From: a virus
Virus record (IMG/VR): IMGVR_UViG_3300042516_005298
Location: 1-29,564 of that record
DNA: 29,564 nt
Reading direction: 5' to 3' (one strand)
Shown here piece by piece: positions 22,970 to 29,564 of the stretch. Every line of letters starts with the position of its first letter. Within the stretch, counting starts at the first letter, position 1. Below the pieces are notes generated by a model. The model was not told where the DNA came from. It searched no databases and saw only the letters and a program-made list of their open reading frames with translations. The position numbers were made by a program, and so were the translations under genes.

Positions 22970-24214
22970 ATGCAGAAGAAAAAAATCATCGTCCTATCGG
23001 ATCATGCGCTCTCAACATCTGGCGTAGGCACACAGACACGACACTTGCTCAACGGCCTTGTCAAGAAGGGTGAGTGGACGTTTAGACAGTTCGGTGCCGC
23101 CATGAAGCACAACGACTACCGAACTATCGTCGTGAATGAAGATCTCATTATCAAGCCAATTGATGGTTTTGGTAATAGAGATCTTATTCGTGTTACACTC
23201 GCAACTGAGAAGCCAGATGCTATTCTGATCTTCACAGATCCACGTTTTTTCATCTGGCTCTTTGAGATGGAGGATGAGGTGCATCAGATGTGCCCTATCC
23301 TCTGGTGGCACGTTTGGGATAATCATCCATATCCAAAGTTCAATGAGACGCTGTACCAATCCACAGATTTGATCAACTGTCACTCGTACATGACGTATGA
23401 GATGATTAAGGATCGTTTTCCTGACCGGACGAACTTTATTCCCCATGCAATTCCTGATGATGTTTTCTTTCCATTGAATGATGTAGAGCGCGCCAACTAT
23501 AAGCGAAACTTGCTCGGCTCCAATAGAATGGATCATTTCGTTGGCATCTGGGTCAACAGAAATGCAAGACGGAAGCGTCCATCAGACGTCCTTGCAGCAT
23601 GGAAGCAGATGCTCGATAAGATGCAGAGAGAAGACGGTCACAAGAAAGCAACGTTGATCATGCACACAGATCCGCTCGATCAAGAGGGGCCAAATCTCTT
23701 TGCCGTCGCCGAAGAGTTTGGCATCATGGACAACGTGTTCTTCTCAAAGGATCGCATTGAATTTGACAAGATGAACGTCCTATACAATATCTCAGATTGC
23801 TGCATCAACATATCCTACGCCGAGGGCTTCGGTTTAGGCACCCTCGAAGCAATGCAAGCAGGAACACCGATTGTTGCTGTCAAGACAGGCGGCTTAACAC
23901 GCCAAGTTGTGGATCACAGAGACGGTTCAGAGAACGGGGTCGCCCTGCCTGTAGAACTCCAGACACTCGTAGGCTCACAGATGGTGCCCTATATCTACGA
24001 GGATTACGTCACTATAGAAACTGCTGCCGAAGGCCTCTATAGGCTCTTTAAGAAGTCGCCTGAAGAGAAGAATGAGCTTCGCAAGAAGGTGAGAGATTAT
24101 GCGCTATCTCAATTTTCTTACCAGAAGACGGTTGATGACTGGCACCAGACAATGAAAGATACAATAGAGAACTGGAGAAACACCTACAAGCGCTGGGAGG
24201 CCAAGGAGATCTAA
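22970..24214 (+). CDS. GT4-family (GT-B) glycosyltransferase
   Basis: This is a 414-residue protein. The N-terminal domain begins KKIIVLSDHALSTSGVGTQT with the Gly-rich acceptor loop. The C-terminal domain shows VGIWVNRNARRKRPSDVLAAW, as expected at the start of the donor domain, and the EGFGLGTLEAMQAGTPIVA motif (about 285-303), whose two Glu seven residues apart hold the donor. The length is typical. It has backbone-like GC, and it and the next gene form a pair separate from the AT-rich island. Possible targets are phage DNA bases, virion proteins or host glycans, with no evidence to choose. Confidence 0.85.
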   Translation: MQKKKIIVLSDHALSTSGVGTQTRHLLNGLVKKGEWTFRQFGAAMKHNDYRTIVVNEDLIIKPIDGFGNRDLIRVTLATEKPDAILIFTDPRFFIWLFEMEDEVHQMCPILWWHVWDNHPYPKFNETLYQSTDLINCHSYMTYEMIKDRFPDRTNFIPHAIPDDVFFPLNDVERANYKRNLLGSNRMDHFVGIWVNRNARRKRPSDVLAAWKQMLDKMQREDGHKKATLIMHTDPLDQEGPNLFAVAEEFGIMDNVFFSKDRIEFDKMNVLYNISDCCINISYAEGFGLGTLEAMQAGTPIVAVKTGGLTRQVVDHRDGSENGVALPVELQTLVGSQMVPYIYEDYVTIETAAEGLYRLFKKSPEEKNELRKKVRDYALSQFSYQKTVDDWHQTMKDTIENWRNTYKRWEAKEI

Positions 24215-25371
24215 TGAAGAAGGTAATTGTAAGAGCACCACTCCTCAGCGTCTCAGGTTACGGTGAGCATTCTAGACAAATTTTCCAGTGGGCTAAATCT
24301 ATTGATACGTGGACAGTTCAGACACAAGTTTTGAACTGGGGCAATACATCATGGATAATCAATCCAGCTGCTGAGAATGGCCTCATCAAAGAGATCATGT
24401 CATGCTCGACAAATCAGCCATCAGGATTTGACATCTCTATCCAGGTTCAGCTCCCAAATGAATGGGATCCCAAGATCGCAAGTTATAACATTGGTGTAAC
24501 AGCTGCTGTTGAAACTGATCGATGCAACCCAGCTTGGATCGAAGCGGTCAATAAGATGAACGTTGTCATAGTTCCTTCTGAGCACGTCAAGAAGACACTT
24601 GTATCATCTGGTAATGTGACAACACCCATCCACGTGATCGGTGAGTGGTACATGCCTGAGATTGATAATGCACCTTCATTTGATTTGCCACTTTCAACTA
24701 GCTTCAATTTTCTGATTGTCTCACAAATGACAGCACAGAATAGCTTGGATGATCGGAAGAATATTTTAGACACATTGAAGTGGATGCTTGACGTCTTCAA
24801 GGACAGCAAGGACGTCGGCATCGTCTTAAAGACAAACTTTGGGCGTGGCACAAGAATTGATCGGAAGTACACGCAAGATAACATTGAAAAGTTTATCAAC
24901 CAGAATAGACGCGGCCCATACCCACGTATCCATATTCTGCACGGCAACCTGACGTCGTCTGAGATCGCAGGGCTGTACAGACACCCAACCATTAAGTGCC
25001 TAGTTAGCCTGACAAGAGGCGAAGGGTTTGGCTTGCCCCTCCTCGAGGCATCTGCTTCAGGATTACCTGTCATTACGACGAACTGGTCAGGTCACCTTGA
25101 CTTCATGAAGCTAGGAAAGTTTATCCCAGTTGACTTTACGCTGGTTGACATTCCAGCATCTCGAGTTGATAATAACATCTTTATGGCAGGCACAAAGTGG
25201 GCACAGCCTCTTGAGGCAGATTTCAAGAAGCGGCTAGCAAAGTTCAAGGAGAGCTATATCACTCCTCGTCAATGGGCCGAAGAGCTTGCTGTAAAGTGCC
25301 AAAAAACTTTTTCAAGATCTGCAATACTTGATAATTATGCAAAGCTCACAGATGCTTTGGGGATTAGATAA
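24214..25371 (+). CDS. GT4-family (GT-B) glycosyltransferase
   Basis: This 385-residue protein starts at a TAATG overlap with the preceding transferase. The N-terminus IVRAPLLSVSGYGEHSRQIF carries the acceptor-side Gly loop (SGYGEH), and NFLIVSQMTAQNSLDDRKNI opens the C-terminal domain. TRGEGFGLPLLEASASGLPV (268-287) is the GT4 donor motif, with Glu270 and Glu278. It is divergent from its neighbour, so this is not a recent duplication. It has the same backbone-like composition and probably acts in the same pathway. Confidence 0.85.
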   Translation: MKKVIVRAPLLSVSGYGEHSRQIFQWAKSIDTWTVQTQVLNWGNTSWIINPAAENGLIKEIMSCSTNQPSGFDISIQVQLPNEWDPKIASYNIGVTAAVETDRCNPAWIEAVNKMNVVIVPSEHVKKTLVSSGNVTTPIHVIGEWYMPEIDNAPSFDLPLSTSFNFLIVSQMTAQNSLDDRKNILDTLKWMLDVFKDSKDVGIVLKTNFGRGTRIDRKYTQDNIEKFINQNRRGPYPRIHILHGNLTSSEIAGLYRHPTIKCLVSLTRGEGFGLPLLEASASGLPVITTNWSGHLDFMKLGKFIPVDFTLVDIPASRVDNNIFMAGTKWAQPLEADFKKRLAKFKESYITPRQWAEELAVKCQKTFSRSAILDNYAKLTDALGIR

Positions 25372-25682
25372 TGCTGGTTGCGTTTCTGATCATAACGTGT
25401 CTAATCTTGTCAACCTTGCTAGGCATTTCTGTTTACTATAATTACAAGTTTGGCAAGATAATCATCAATGTTGAAGACACGATTGAAAGCTCTCTTGATG
25501 AGCTTGATGTCATCTACGGAAGGATCTCTAAGATTTTAGAGATCCCTGTTTTTTTCGACTCTGTTGAGGTTCGACAGGTCATTGCAGACATTGAAGTCGC
25601 ACAGCAAACTATTCTCAAGATTGCAGGTGCTTTAACACAAACGCTAAGGGACAATGATGACACACAAGAAGAAGACAGTTAA
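25371..25682 (+). CDS. Small single-pass membrane protein
   Basis: This is a 103-residue protein. Residues 3-22 (VAFLIITCLILSTLLGISVY) form one membrane helix at the N-terminus. The rest is a soluble, probably helical, acidic region ending DDTQEEDS. Its start overlaps the preceding stop by one base, and its end overlaps the sigma-factor gene by 29 bases. No family is recognised with confidence; small membrane proteins of this design occur in T4-like genomes. A terminator-like hairpin with a T-run lies inside its coding sequence. Confidence 0.65.
   Translation: MLVAFLIITCLILSTLLGISVYYNYKFGKIIINVEDTIESSLDELDVIYGRISKILEIPVFFDSVEVRQVIADIEVAQQTILKIAGALTQTLRDNDDTQEEDS
25522..25555 (+). terminator. 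Intrinsic-terminator-like hairpin inside a coding region upstream of gp55
   Basis: GGATCTCTAA (25522-25531) pairs perfectly with TTAGAGATCC (25536-25545) over a four-base loop. It is followed by CTG and seven T (25549-25555), which has the form of a rho-independent terminator on the + strand. It lies within the small membrane-protein gene, about 100 bases before the late sigma factor start. The stem is moderately AT-rich, so its strength is uncertain. Confidence 0.5.
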
Positions 25683-26385
25683 ATCATCGTCCCCGGGCGG
25701 TATGAAGCTTTACTTCCACGCAGGCACTCATGATGCTATTGTGAGATTTCAAAGCGAGACATGTGATGATGAGAGAGAGGCTATCTACGTTCAAGAGATA
25801 CTTCCGGCATTTGATAAACTTGTAGAAAATCTGATCTTTATACAGGGTTTCAATGTGACACATGGAAACTTTGATGATCTTAAGAACGATTGCATCACAT
25901 TCTTGTTTGAGACGCTGAAGAAGTTTGACGCTACACGTGGCACAAAGGCGTTCAGCTATTTCAACGTCGTCGCCAAAAACTGGCTCATTGTCAAGAGTCG
26001 CCAGCGTGCGAAGGCTGCCAAGAGGATGTGCAGCATCGATGACAAGGATGCAATCAGCGAGATCGATCTGATTGATCTTGAGAATTACTCAGTCGATCAG
26101 AACCAAGATGCCAATTTGATTAAAGAGGACACGACTACTAACATCTTTGTCCTACTTGAAGACATCCGGTCAGATATGACGTGTGAGAATGAGATCAAGT
26201 GCATTGAAGCAATTAAGAAGATCTTTAATGAGATCGATGACGTGGAGATCCTCAACAAACGGGCAATCTTTGTCTACGTTAGAGATATCACAGGTTTGAC
26301 ACCAAAGCAGCTCTCAATCTCAATGTCAAGCATCAGAAAGCGTTATAAAGATCTGATGGTAACCGGCGAATATGATATTTTCTAG
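25654..26385 (+). CDS. 55: Late-transcription sigma factor (T4 gp55-like)
   Basis: This is a 243-residue protein. The central part DDLKNDCITFLFETLKKFDATRGTKAFSYFNVVAKNWL (about 75-115) is sigma region 2: core-RNA-polymerase binding, then the promoter -10 recognition helix. The following SRQRAKAAKRM is basic. The C-terminal QLSISMSSIRKRYKDLM resembles a short helix-turn-helix-like end. In T4, gp55 directs host RNA polymerase to TATAAATA late promoters with gp33 and the sliding clamp. A match to that motif is present at 22938. Start ATG 25654 has AAGGG upstream; a second ATG follows at once. Confidence 0.8.
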   Translation: MMTHKKKTVKSSSPGGMKLYFHAGTHDAIVRFQSETCDDEREAIYVQEILPAFDKLVENLIFIQGFNVTHGNFDDLKNDCITFLFETLKKFDATRGTKAFSYFNVVAKNWLIVKSRQRAKAAKRMCSIDDKDAISEIDLIDLENYSVDQNQDANLIKEDTTTNIFVLLEDIRSDMTCENEIKCIEAIKKIFNEIDDVEILNKRAIFVYVRDITGLTPKQLSISMSSIRKRYKDLMVTGEYDIF

Positions 26386-26394
26386 GAGCTTGCA

Positions 26395-26754
26395 ATGTCA
26401 TCGATAGACAAGTCACTTGACACGCTTAATGATAAAGAGAAGAAGATCAAGCAATTCTCAGATATTCTTGATAGTTTGACATCAACGGAAGATAAGAAGA
26501 AGATGCTTTGGAAGGAAGTGTACGAGAATGCTGTTAATGACCGTGAGAATGCTGGCATCCTGTTTACTGACACGCTGATGCAGATCAAGGGCAATGCAGC
26601 AAATCACAACATCTTGGGCCCAGTAGTTGTCAAATACATCGAGCGCATGTCACGTGCTAACGATCAAATCCTTAAACTTGCTGAACTTATCGCGCAGGAA
26701 GAGAGCAAGGAGATGAGTATGGATGCTATCTATGATAAGATCGGTGAGAGCTGA
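26395..26754 (+). CDS. Small conserved-looking protein downstream of gp55 (possible late co-activator)
   Basis: This is a 119-residue protein with a good ribosome site (TAGGAG). It is highly charged and helical, with a heptad-like N-terminus (LDTLNDKEKKIKQFSDIL) and a second half reading KYIERMSRANDQILKLAELI. There is no membrane segment. The position directly behind gp55 and the size (T4 gp33 is 112 residues) fit a gp33-like late co-activator, but no diagnostic motif is visible and other T4-like structural or terminase-associated roles are equally possible. It ends in a TGATG overlap with the spike gene. Confidence 0.55.
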   Translation: MSSIDKSLDTLNDKEKKIKQFSDILDSLTSTEDKKKMLWKEVYENAVNDRENAGILFTDTLMQIKGNAANHNILGPVVVKYIERMSRANDQILKLAELIAQEESKEMSMDAIYDKIGES

Positions 26755-28178
26755 TGTCTCTTTTAACTAGAGCAGCGGGACCATTTGTCATCCCAAGTAT
26801 TGACCGTGGTGATAGGCAGACAAATGCTCAAAACACAGCAACAAGCGGTACTGGATTTATCACGGCAAAGGTGATAGATTTTATATCAGATCCAAAGGCT
26901 TTGAGTGAGGAAAGAGTTGACCTCATTAAATCGTCTATTGTCAACAGCGCACATGTCAATGCAATGCCTATCAACTCTATCTGGTGTCAGATAATTGAGG
27001 CAAATCGTCTTGACCAACACATTGCATACCCATTTTTCCCGGCACATCTTTGCTTTCCTATAAAGCCTGCTGAGCAAGTTTGGATTTTCTACTCAGCAGT
27101 AGATCAAACATACTACTGGATGTGCCGCAAGCCGGGTGACTATATTTCCGAAGATGTAAACTACACGCACATCGATCGAATTGTTAATCAACCAAGCACA
27201 GCTGGTGGCGCAGGTGTCGAACGACAAATTGGTGCTAGAAGTGCCTTTAATGGAACAACCCAAAATGCAGCCAGCTTCCCACAAGGCAAGACAGACAGCG
27301 TATATGAGAAGACGTCAGGCGCATTTCTCAATGATGATCAAATCATCGCACAGTCGGAAGAGTACCAGGAAAAATTTATCCAAGAGGCAGTTCCAAGGTT
27401 GGTTAGGCAGCCAGGCGACTTTGTTGTCCAAGGCTCCAATAACGCATCAGTTTTGCTTGGATCGTCTACAAATTCACCTGGCCAAGGAATTGTTGACATT
27501 GTTGCAGGACACAAGATAGAGACAATACCAGTCAGAAACACGCGCGGCAACCAAGAAATTGACAAGACGCAGGCGGCAATCACCGACAGTGCTACTGACT
27601 TCATACTTGACAAGTCAAGATTATACCTTGCGATGAATGATAACCCAGACAGCAATTTCTTCATCAACATTGAAGGCATCAATGGGAGTGGTGAGGGTGC
27701 TAGCGCTGTTATCAAGAGCGATCAAGTAAGATTAGTTGCAAGAAACGATGTCAAGATAAAGGCAGAGAATTCCAATGCTGCTGTCGTCATTAGATCGAAT
27801 GGTGATATAGTTGTCGTTCCAGGAAGTGAGGGGAAGGTATATCTGGCAGGGACATCATCAGATCAACCCTACCTCAGATATGATCAATTTTCTGATATTA
27901 TTAACAGAATTTTAGATATAACAGCAGTATTGCAATCAGGTATTGAGGCTGTTGCTGCAGATACTTCGCAGATAGCGTCTGCGTTTGCAGCTGTGTCTGC
28001 TGCAGCAACACCCGCCGATATTGCAGCTACCAATGCAGCAGCAGCATTATCACTTCCTCCTGTTGTCGCAAATTTGACACTTATTCCTACGGTACTTTCA
28101 ACACCAATTGATCCTTATACAGCACAAATCAACGACGCGCTGGAAAGCATAAAATCAAGTATAATTCTGGGATCTTAG
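26754..28178 (+). CDS. Baseplate hub/spike protein, gp5-like OB-fold without lysozyme domain
   Basis: This is a 474-residue protein. Residues about 30-130 look like the OB-fold of T4 gp5-type spike proteins (ITAKVIDFI...PINSIWCQIIE...CFPIKPAEQVWIFY). They are followed by GDFVVQGSNNASVLLG near residue 225 and by beta-repeat sequence (IKSDQVRLVARNDVKIKAE, ...SNGDIVVVPGSEGKVYLAG), as in the spike's beta-helix. No lysozyme catalytic region is seen between them, unlike T4 gp5. The C-terminus is Ala-rich and helical. It would form the central membrane-piercing spike or hub. Position directly before gp25 supports a baseplate role. Confidence 0.75.
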   Translation: MSLLTRAAGPFVIPSIDRGDRQTNAQNTATSGTGFITAKVIDFISDPKALSEERVDLIKSSIVNSAHVNAMPINSIWCQIIEANRLDQHIAYPFFPAHLCFPIKPAEQVWIFYSAVDQTYYWMCRKPGDYISEDVNYTHIDRIVNQPSTAGGAGVERQIGARSAFNGTTQNAASFPQGKTDSVYEKTSGAFLNDDQIIAQSEEYQEKFIQEAVPRLVRQPGDFVVQGSNNASVLLGSSTNSPGQGIVDIVAGHKIETIPVRNTRGNQEIDKTQAAITDSATDFILDKSRLYLAMNDNPDSNFFINIEGINGSGEGASAVIKSDQVRLVARNDVKIKAENSNAAVVIRSNGDIVVVPGSEGKVYLAGTSSDQPYLRYDQFSDIINRILDITAVLQSGIEAVAADTSQIASAFAAVSAAATPADIAATNAAAALSLPPVVANLTLIPTVLSTPIDPYTAQINDALESIKSSIILGS

Positions 28179-28201
28179 CAGTCGAATACTTATAAACTGA
28201 G

Positions 28202-28672
28202 ATGGCAGAACGCAGCTTTAAAAATATCGGGACGACGGTCACGCAGCTTAGAACAGCTACGCCCGCTGTTCCTGTATTTCCAATTGGCATCAAGACACCG
28301 ATGTCGCTCGGGGGCAATGGTAATCCATACCAGATGCACACGTCTGTTGCTGAACAGGTTCAGGACAACTTACGCAACATGATCATGACAAACTGGGGTG
28401 AGCGTCTAGGCCTGTACGACTACGGCGGTAATCTTAGGCTAATTTTGGCAGATTATTCGACCAACTCAGACATTGAGACGACAGTCATGCAGTCAATCAT
28501 GCGAACGGTTGAGAAGTACATGCCGTTCGTCACACTTGACACATTTGACATGCAGAACCTCCCGTCGACAAGAAACGGGCAGGCAAAATTTCAAATCATA
28601 GTAAATTACAGCGTCCCAAAGATCGGCGCAAATAACCAGAAAGTTAAGATCATACTAGAGGTGATGGGATAA
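28202..28672 (+). CDS. 25: Baseplate wedge protein gp25
   Basis: This 156-residue protein matches gp25/GPW family features: an N-terminal extension, then VAEQVQDNLRNMIMTNWGERLGLYDYGGNL (109-residue core region near 49-80), where gp25 proteins carry the LLTxxGERxxxPxxGxxL pattern. A C-terminal beta part (FQIIVNYSVPK...VKIILEV) follows. It is a wedge component that nucleates sheath assembly in contractile tails. TATAAACT at 28191 is only a weak promoter-like match and too close to the ATG to be its own late promoter. It overlaps gp6 by one base (TAATG). Confidence 0.88.
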   Translation: MAERSFKNIGTTVTQLRTATPAVPVFPIGIKTPMSLGGNGNPYQMHTSVAEQVQDNLRNMIMTNWGERLGLYDYGGNLRLILADYSTNSDIETTVMQSIMRTVEKYMPFVTLDTFDMQNLPSTRNGQAKFQIIVNYSVPKIGANNQKVKIILEVMG

Positions 28673-29564
28673 TGGCAACAATTCAGCAAAAACTCCGCCA
28701 ACAGCGCCAGAGATCTTACCTTGGCAAAGATTTTGATGCCCTTAGAGACAATCTTGCAACCTACGCAAAGAGCTACTACTCTGACCAGATTAAAGATGTG
28801 TCAGAGAGCTCTGTTGCGGGCATGTTCATTGACATGGCTGCGTACACGGGTGATGTCCTGTCATACTACCTTGACTACCAGTTCAATGAGTTAGATCTCT
28901 CATCAGCAACTGATGTAAATAACGTCGAGAGGCTGATCAGAAGAGCGGGAGTCAAGATCGGTGGTGCATCACCTGCCATAGTCAATGTCAATTTTTATGC
29001 AGTAATTCCAGCACAAGTTGTCAATGGCAACTATCAACCTAATACACAATATCTCCCAATTATTCAGGCAGGAACTCAAGTTACTTCAAACTCTGGGATC
29101 GTGTTTGAGTTGACAGAAGATGTTGATTTTGGCGTCGTTGATAGCAATGGAAATCTTACCACAGAATACAAGATCTTCTCGCAGGATGCTGTAGGAAATC
29201 CTACACGATTTGTCATGAAGGGTGTGGGTATCTGCTCATCAGGACGCATTGCAACAGAAACTTTCACCATTGATGACAGCTTTGTTCCTTTTAGAACAAT
29301 AACTCTTGCCAATCAGAATGTGTCTGAGATTATTGGTGTAACTGACAGCGACGGTAACCAATACTATGAAGTCGAATCGCTTACACACGACGTCGTCTAC
29401 AAGGCAATGACAAACACTAAGTACGATGCAGATGTCGTAGAAGATGCACTGTCAGTTATACCTGCGCCGCGCCGCTTCACATCAAGCGGCAGCCGTGTGA
29501 CAGGTAGGACAACTTTGACTTTCGGATCGGGTGATGCACAGTCACTCGATGATGATGTCATACC
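28672..29564 (+). CDS. 6: Baseplate wedge protein gp6, N-terminal part (3' end outside window)
   Basis: The frame opens at ATG 28672 in a TAATG overlap and stays open to the window edge, giving 297 codons. The N-terminus (KLRQQRQRSYLGKDFDALRDNL, with the polar residues of the wedge-binding helix) leads to DVSESSVAGMFIDMAAYTGDVLSYYLDYQFNE, the typical start of T4 gp6/gpJ-like baseplate proteins, in which ...A...G..L.YY.D...NE is conserved. IRRAGVKIGGASPA near 97-112 continues the pattern. gp6 forms the inner ring joining baseplate wedges. The order gp25 then gp6 is as in T4-like phages. Confidence 0.85.
   Translation, partial: MATIQQKLRQQRQRSYLGKDFDALRDNLATYAKSYYSDQIKDVSESSVAGMFIDMAAYTGDVLSYYLDYQFNELDLSSATDVNNVERLIRRAGVKIGGASPAIVNVNFYAVIPAQVVNGNYQPNTQYLPIIQAGTQVTSNSGIVFELTEDVDFGVVDSNGNLTTEYKIFSQDAVGNPTRFVMKGVGICSSGRIATETFTIDDSFVPFRTITLANQNVSEIIGVTDSDGNQYYEVESLTHDVVYKAMTNTKYDADVVEDALSVIPAPRRFTSSGSRVTGRTTLTFGSGDAQSLDDDVI

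Noticed and set aside
23012-23536. 174-codon open frame on the minus strand
   Set aside because: Antisense shadow of the other GT4 gene with no family features.
24483-25073. 196-codon open frame on the minus strand
   Set aside because: It lies wholly inside a well-supported GT4 gene, lacks a ribosome site and has no recognisable motif. It arises from the codon bias of the sense gene.
28191-28198. TATAAACT as late promoter for gp25
   Set aside because: Two mismatches to the consensus, and a start site would fall at or after the gp25 ATG at 28202.
1-29564. tRNA genes, CRISPR arrays, integrase or insertion sequences
   Set aside because: Nothing with the required structures or motifs was seen on either strand by eye; short or unusual RNA genes cannot be excluded without a covariance-model search.

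Overview
The window looks like part of the genome of a tailed, contractile (T4-like, myovirus) bacteriophage. The right end carries a recognisable T4-type block: a late sigma factor like gp55, a gp5-like baseplate spike/hub protein, baseplate wedge protein gp25 and the start of wedge protein gp6. The left end carries tail-fibre proteins. Nearly every gene is on the + strand, with ATGA, TAATG or short overlaps, as in phage operons. No tRNA, rRNA, CRISPR array, integrase or transposase was recognised, and no stretch above 300 bases lacks a gene. The host cannot be named. A Flp-type pilin gene of deltaproteobacterial/myxococcal flavour is the only hint, and it is weak.

Layout. (1) 1-3.2 kb: the C-terminal part of a repeat-bearing tail fibre, a perfect 16-bp hairpin, a glycine-rich adhesin-like fibre protein, a 63-residue unknown, and a small type IVb (Flp) pilin-like gene. 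(2) 3.2-5.1 kb: a two-domain glycosyltransferase with backbone-like composition. (3) 5.1-20.7 kb: a clearly AT-richer island of sugar genes. It starts with a broken nucleotidyltransferase remnant (rmlA-like), and its right-hand composition boundary lies inside gmd. (4) 20.7-25.4 kb: the composition returns to that of the backbone, with a UDP-sugar dehydrogenase-like gene, a Cas4/RecB-like nuclease and two GT4-type glycosyltransferases. (5) 25.4-29.6 kb: a small membrane protein, gp55, a small unknown, gp5-like, gp25 and gp6 (cut by the window end).

The island appears to encode two activated-sugar routes plus transferases. The first is GDP-linked: GMD makes GDP-4-keto-6-deoxymannose. A GDP-fucose-synthase homologue and a ColD-like PLP enzyme, whose lysine is replaced by histidine, could turn it into GDP-L-fucose or GDP-colitose. 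GT10 and GT11 family transferases could then use the product. The second is a nonulosonic-acid module: a NeuB-type synthase lacking its usual C-terminal SAF domain, a NeuA-type CMP-transferase and a Maf/GT42-like candidate transferase. With them stand an SDR, a class IV aminotransferase, a xylose-isomerase-like TIM barrel, a cupin, a HAD phosphatase and a methyltransferase. The usual NeuC/LegB/PseB-type upstream enzymes are not in the window, so the sugar made is unknown. MycE- and TylF-type methyltransferases and a hexapeptide acyltransferase suggest that the glycan is further decorated.

Inference: the phage builds or remodels a complex glycan, either on its own virion or on the host surface. 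Family calls rest on motifs read by eye, and no database search was possible.
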